Assembly (NCBI GenBank): GCA_035446985.1
Contig: DAOTGG010000003.1
Coordinates: 1-64,000, forward strand
Source of the DNA: JAQUSX01 sp035446985
GTDB lineage: Bacteria > Bacillota > Clostridia > Christensenellales > CAG-314
DNA length: 64,000 bases
Direction: 5' to 3'
Made by a program: the position numbers and the translations under genes. Under the pieces are notes generated by a model. It was given only the letters and a program-made list of their open reading frames with translations, did no database searches and had not been told where the DNA came from. Shown one piece after another: positions 61,984 through 64,000 of this stretch; positions within the stretch are counted from its first letter, which is position 1; the number at the start of each line of letters is the position of its first letter.

Positions 61984-62298
61984 ATGGGATTGACTTTACT
62001 TGACGCGCTTTGGCTTTCGCTTATCGGTATAACTTTGATTATGGCAGTATTGGTTTTACTTATGTTTATAATTAAAATTATGTCGTATTTTACCATGAAA
62101 GGCGAAAGTATAAAAGCAAAAAATGCGCAAAAGAAAATAAAACTAAATTACGCGGAAGGCACGTGCGGCGACTTAACGCTCATCGACACGACCGAACGCG
62201 AGGCGGCTCTTATTATGGCGATAGTGGCGGATTCGCTCGAAACGCCTATAAACGAGCTAAGATTTAAGAGCATAAAACTTATTGGCGAGGGAAAGTAA
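61984..62298 (+). CDS. oadG: Oxaloacetate decarboxylase gamma subunit, OadG-like
   Basis: This 104-residue protein has one N-terminal membrane helix (about residues 9-33) and a soluble tail. It resembles the gamma chain that holds the alpha and beta subunits together and binds zinc, though the histidine-rich end of the enterobacterial form is missing. AGGAGG precedes the ATG. It is encoded between oadA and the biotin carrier, two bases before the latter's start. Small gamma subunits diverge strongly, so position carries much of the weight. Confidence 0.75.
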   Translation: MGLTLLDALWLSLIGITLIMAVLVLLMFIIKIMSYFTMKGESIKAKNAQKKIKLNYAEGTCGDLTLIDTTEREAALIMAIVADSLETPINELRFKSIKLIGEGK

Positions 62299-62299
62299 T

Positions 62300-62680
62300 A
62301 TGAAATACAAAGTCACGTTAAACGGAAAAACTTATGAAGTAGAAGTTGAAAAAACTCAAGCTATGCTTTTGGACGAATATCAAGCGATTGTGCCTGTGGC
62401 TTCCGCTCCCGACCTTGTGCCGCAAGCGGTAACTCCATCGCCTACGACGGCGCCCACCATTTTGGGCGGAAAGACGGTAAATTCGCCTTTACCCGGCGCG
62501 ATTATCAATATTAAAGTTTCTACCGGTCAAATCGTAACGAAAGGAACGGTACTTATGATAATAGAAGCGATGAAAATGGAAAACGAAATCACCGCGCCCC
62601 ACGACGGAAAAATCGGACAAATACTTGTCGGAAAAGGAGCGCAGGTAAGCACGGGTACGCCTCTGCTTGAATTACTGTGA
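62300..62680 (+). CDS. Biotin carboxyl carrier protein of the decarboxylase
   Basis: This 126-residue protein has a short N-terminal strand-rich part, a Pro/Ala/Thr-rich flexible linker (about residues 33-55) and a C-terminal biotinyl domain with Lys92 in EAMKMEN. It carries the carboxyl group from OadA to OadB. I start it at 62300 with GAGG upstream; a frame six codons longer begins in oadG. A biotin protein ligase gene starts at the end of this operon and could modify it. Confidence 0.92.
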   Translation: MKYKVTLNGKTYEVEVEKTQAMLLDEYQAIVPVASAPDLVPQAVTPSPTTAPTILGGKTVNSPLPGAIINIKVSTGQIVTKGTVLMIIEAMKMENEITAPHDGKIGQILVGKGAQVSTGTPLLELL

Positions 62681-62691
62681 GGTTGCCATAA

Positions 62692-63855
62692 ATGAACATA
62701 ATACAAAATTTACAACAACTTTGGCAAACGAGCGGACTGGCTAATATAGATTACCGTCAAATAATTATGCTCATTATCGCGGGCGTATTACTTTTTTTGG
62801 GCATCGCGAAAAAATTCGAGCCTATGCTTTTGGTCGGCATCGCTTTTGGTATGTTGCTTACTAACTTACCAAACAGTAACGTATATACGCCTGCTTTATG
62901 GAAAGGTGAAATAGATTACGGCAATATACTTTCTCACGGCGGTCTTATCGATATACTTTATATCGGTGTAAAAACAGGTCTTTACCCAAGTTTGATTTTC
63001 TTAGGCATCGGCGCAATGACCGATTTTGGTCCGTTAATCGCCAACCCAAAATCGCTTATACTGGGAGCTGCCGCGCAAATAGGCATTTACTGCGCTTTCT
63101 TCCTTGCGATAGGCACAGGATTTACGGGAAGTCAAGCGGCTGCGATAGGCATTATCGGCGGAGCGGACGGACCTACGGCAATCTGGCTGACAAAAACTCT
63201 TGCGCCCGAACTGCTAGCCCCGATTGCTATTGCGGCGTATTCATATATGGCTTTGATACCTATGATACAACCGCCTATTATGAGACTGATGACCACGCAA
63301 AAAGAAAGAATGATAGTTATGCAGCAACCGCGCGAAGTTACAAAAACGGAAAAAATCCTTTTCCCGATAGTTATAACTTTGGTAACGTGTATGCTTTTAC
63401 CCGCGGTAGCGCCGCTACTTGGAGCGTTAATGCTTGGTAACTTATTCAGAGAATGCGGAGTGACGGAAAGACTTTCAGATACGTCTCAAAACGCTTTGAT
63501 GAATATAGTCACAATCTTTTTGGGCATATCGGTAGGCGCGACAGCGCATTACACCACGTTTTTGGATCTTCAAACATTGCTTATTATCGGACTGGGATTG
63601 CTCGCATTCGTATTTTCGACAGTCGGCGGTCTTGCTCTTGGCAAGCTTATGTGCTGGATTACAAAAGGAAAAATCAATCCCCTTATCGGAGCGGCGGGCG
63701 TTTCCGCTGTGCCTATGGCGGCGAGAGTTGTCAATGCCGAAGGCAGAAAATACAATCGCGACAACTTTTTGCTTATGCACGCTATGGGACCGAACGTTGC
63801 GGGCGTAATAGGCTCCGCTGTGGCTGCGGGATTTTTGATGGCGGTATTCGGCTAA
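62692..63855 (+). CDS. oadB: Sodium-pumping decarboxylase beta subunit OadB
   Basis: OadB is the membrane subunit that decarboxylates carboxybiotin and exports Na+. The 387-residue protein has about nine to eleven membrane segments and the family signatures LSHGGLIDILYIGVKTGLYPSLIFLGIGAMTDFGPL (about residues 82-117, landmark region), GGADGPTAIW (about 157-166) and the end AMGPNVAGVIGSAVAAG. These include the conserved Asp and Asn/Gly residues of the sodium pathway. TGAGG precedes the ATG. The stop is one base before the birA-like start. Confidence 0.95.
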   Translation: MNIIQNLQQLWQTSGLANIDYRQIIMLIIAGVLLFLGIAKKFEPMLLVGIAFGMLLTNLPNSNVYTPALWKGEIDYGNILSHGGLIDILYIGVKTGLYPSLIFLGIGAMTDFGPLIANPKSLILGAAAQIGIYCAFFLAIGTGFTGSQAAAIGIIGGADGPTAIWLTKTLAPELLAPIAIAAYSYMALIPMIQPPIMRLMTTQKERMIVMQQPREVTKTEKILFPIVITLVTCMLLPAVAPLLGALMLGNLFRECGVTERLSDTSQNALMNIVTIFLGISVGATAHYTTFLDLQTLLIIGLGLLAFVFSTVGGLALGKLMCWITKGKINPLIGAAGVSAVPMAARVVNAEGRKYNRDNFLLMHAMGPNVAGVIGSAVAAGFLMAVFG

Positions 63856-63856
63856 A

Positions 63857-64000
63857 ATGCTATTAACGCAAAAAAAAGTTAATAAAATATTTTTAGAGCG
63901 GGGCAACCAGTTGCCTTGCTCTTTTTCACGTAAAACCGATTCCACCAACTCTTTGGCAAAAAAACTATTGCAAACGCAAAAACTAAGCAATGGAACAGTG
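63857..64000 (+). CDS. birA: Biotin protein ligase, N-terminal fragment running off the window
   Basis: An ATG one base after the oadB stop opens a frame that stays open for 48 codons to the window edge. It reads MLLTQKKVNK..., then SRKTDSTNSLAKKLL and LSNGTV at the edge. The TDSTNxxAK stretch followed by GTV is the characteristic start of the BirA/BPL catalytic domain. There is no N-terminal helix-turn-helix of the repressor type. Biotin ligase next to a biotin-dependent decarboxylase makes functional sense. A hairpin at 63896-63921 that resembles a terminator lies inside this frame. Confidence 0.8.
   Translation, partial: MLLTQKKVNKIFLERGNQLPCSFSRKTDSTNSLAKKLLQTQKLSNGTV

Noticed and set aside
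63896..63926. Hairpin plus T run resembling a terminator after oadB
   Set aside because: It lies within an open frame that starts right after oadB and encodes the typical start of a biotin protein ligase, so it is more likely coding sequence.
1..64000. CRISPR arrays, prophage, transposases, defence systems, tRNA or rRNA genes
   Set aside because: None of the hallmark repeats, proteins or RNA structures was seen in the window.

Overview
This window looks like a chromosomal piece of an anaerobic, amino-acid-fermenting Gram-positive bacterium, most likely Clostridia or a relative. The reasons are the B12/PLP aminomutase pathways for ornithine and lysine, 2-oxoacid:ferredoxin oxidoreductase, a Na+-pumping oxaloacetate decarboxylase, a split PurH, PlsY and an UgtP-type lipid glycosyltransferase, and consensus TTGACA-17-TATAAT promoters. 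A run of exactly 100 N at 56370-56469 shows it is a scaffold from a draft or metagenome assembly. I saw no tRNA, rRNA, CRISPR array, insertion sequence or prophage.

Layout. 1-6512 (+): the end of an ornithine catabolism operon (oraE, a GlmL-type accessory protein, ornithine racemase) continuing into ornithine carbamoyltransferase and carbamate kinase. 6648-8270 (+): a small PII-like protein paired with a cation:proton antiporter. 8437-20664 (+): a ten-gene purine operon (purE C F M N, a PurO-type IMP cyclohydrolase, a stand-alone AICAR transformylase, purD, purL, folD) behind a strong promoter and a leader with a terminator-like hairpin. 20922-22757 (-): typA, with its own leader attenuator. 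22941-25972 (+): a Fur/Zur-type regulator and a ZnuABC zinc importer. 26140-27779: a class I glutamine-amidotransferase-like hydrolase and plsY. 28170-36822 (-): the complete lysine fermentation module kal-kce-kdd-kamA-kamD-kamE, preceded by kamB-kamC. 36977-43878: a YbhN/LPG-synthase-type membrane protein, dTDP-rhamnose genes, a GT2 glycosyltransferase and a diacylglycerol-glucosyltransferase-like protein. 44047-49033 (-): a four-gene FAD/FeS amine dehydrogenase plus P5C dehydrogenase, a probable proline-to-glutamate module. 49225-51349: a DUF885 lipoprotein and a 32-residue membrane microprotein in its own transcription unit. 51460-56369 (+): branched-chain aminotransferase, a VOR/KOR-type oxidoreductase and a CoA-transferase. 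After the gap: a YdeI-like protein, a TetR regulator divergent from a fumarylacetoacetase-family enzyme, cardiolipin synthase, then oadA-oadG-biotin carrier-oadB and the start of a biotin protein ligase that runs off the window.

How it fits together. Lysine, ornithine/citrulline, proline and branched-chain amino acids are all routed to acyl-CoAs or ATP. Carbamate kinase yields ATP, the ferredoxin oxidoreductase and CoA-transferase handle oxidative decarboxylation products, and oxaloacetate decarboxylase can build a sodium gradient.

The most interesting regulatory element is a lysine riboswitch (L-box) at 34163-34352 in front of the lysine degradation operon. The 3' strand of its P1 helix lies inside the 5' arm of the following terminator, so lysine binding should switch the operon ON. 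Other items worth a look are the PII-like/antiporter pair, the unexplained purE leader, the typA attenuator, a leaderless Fur-family mRNA and the microprotein unit.
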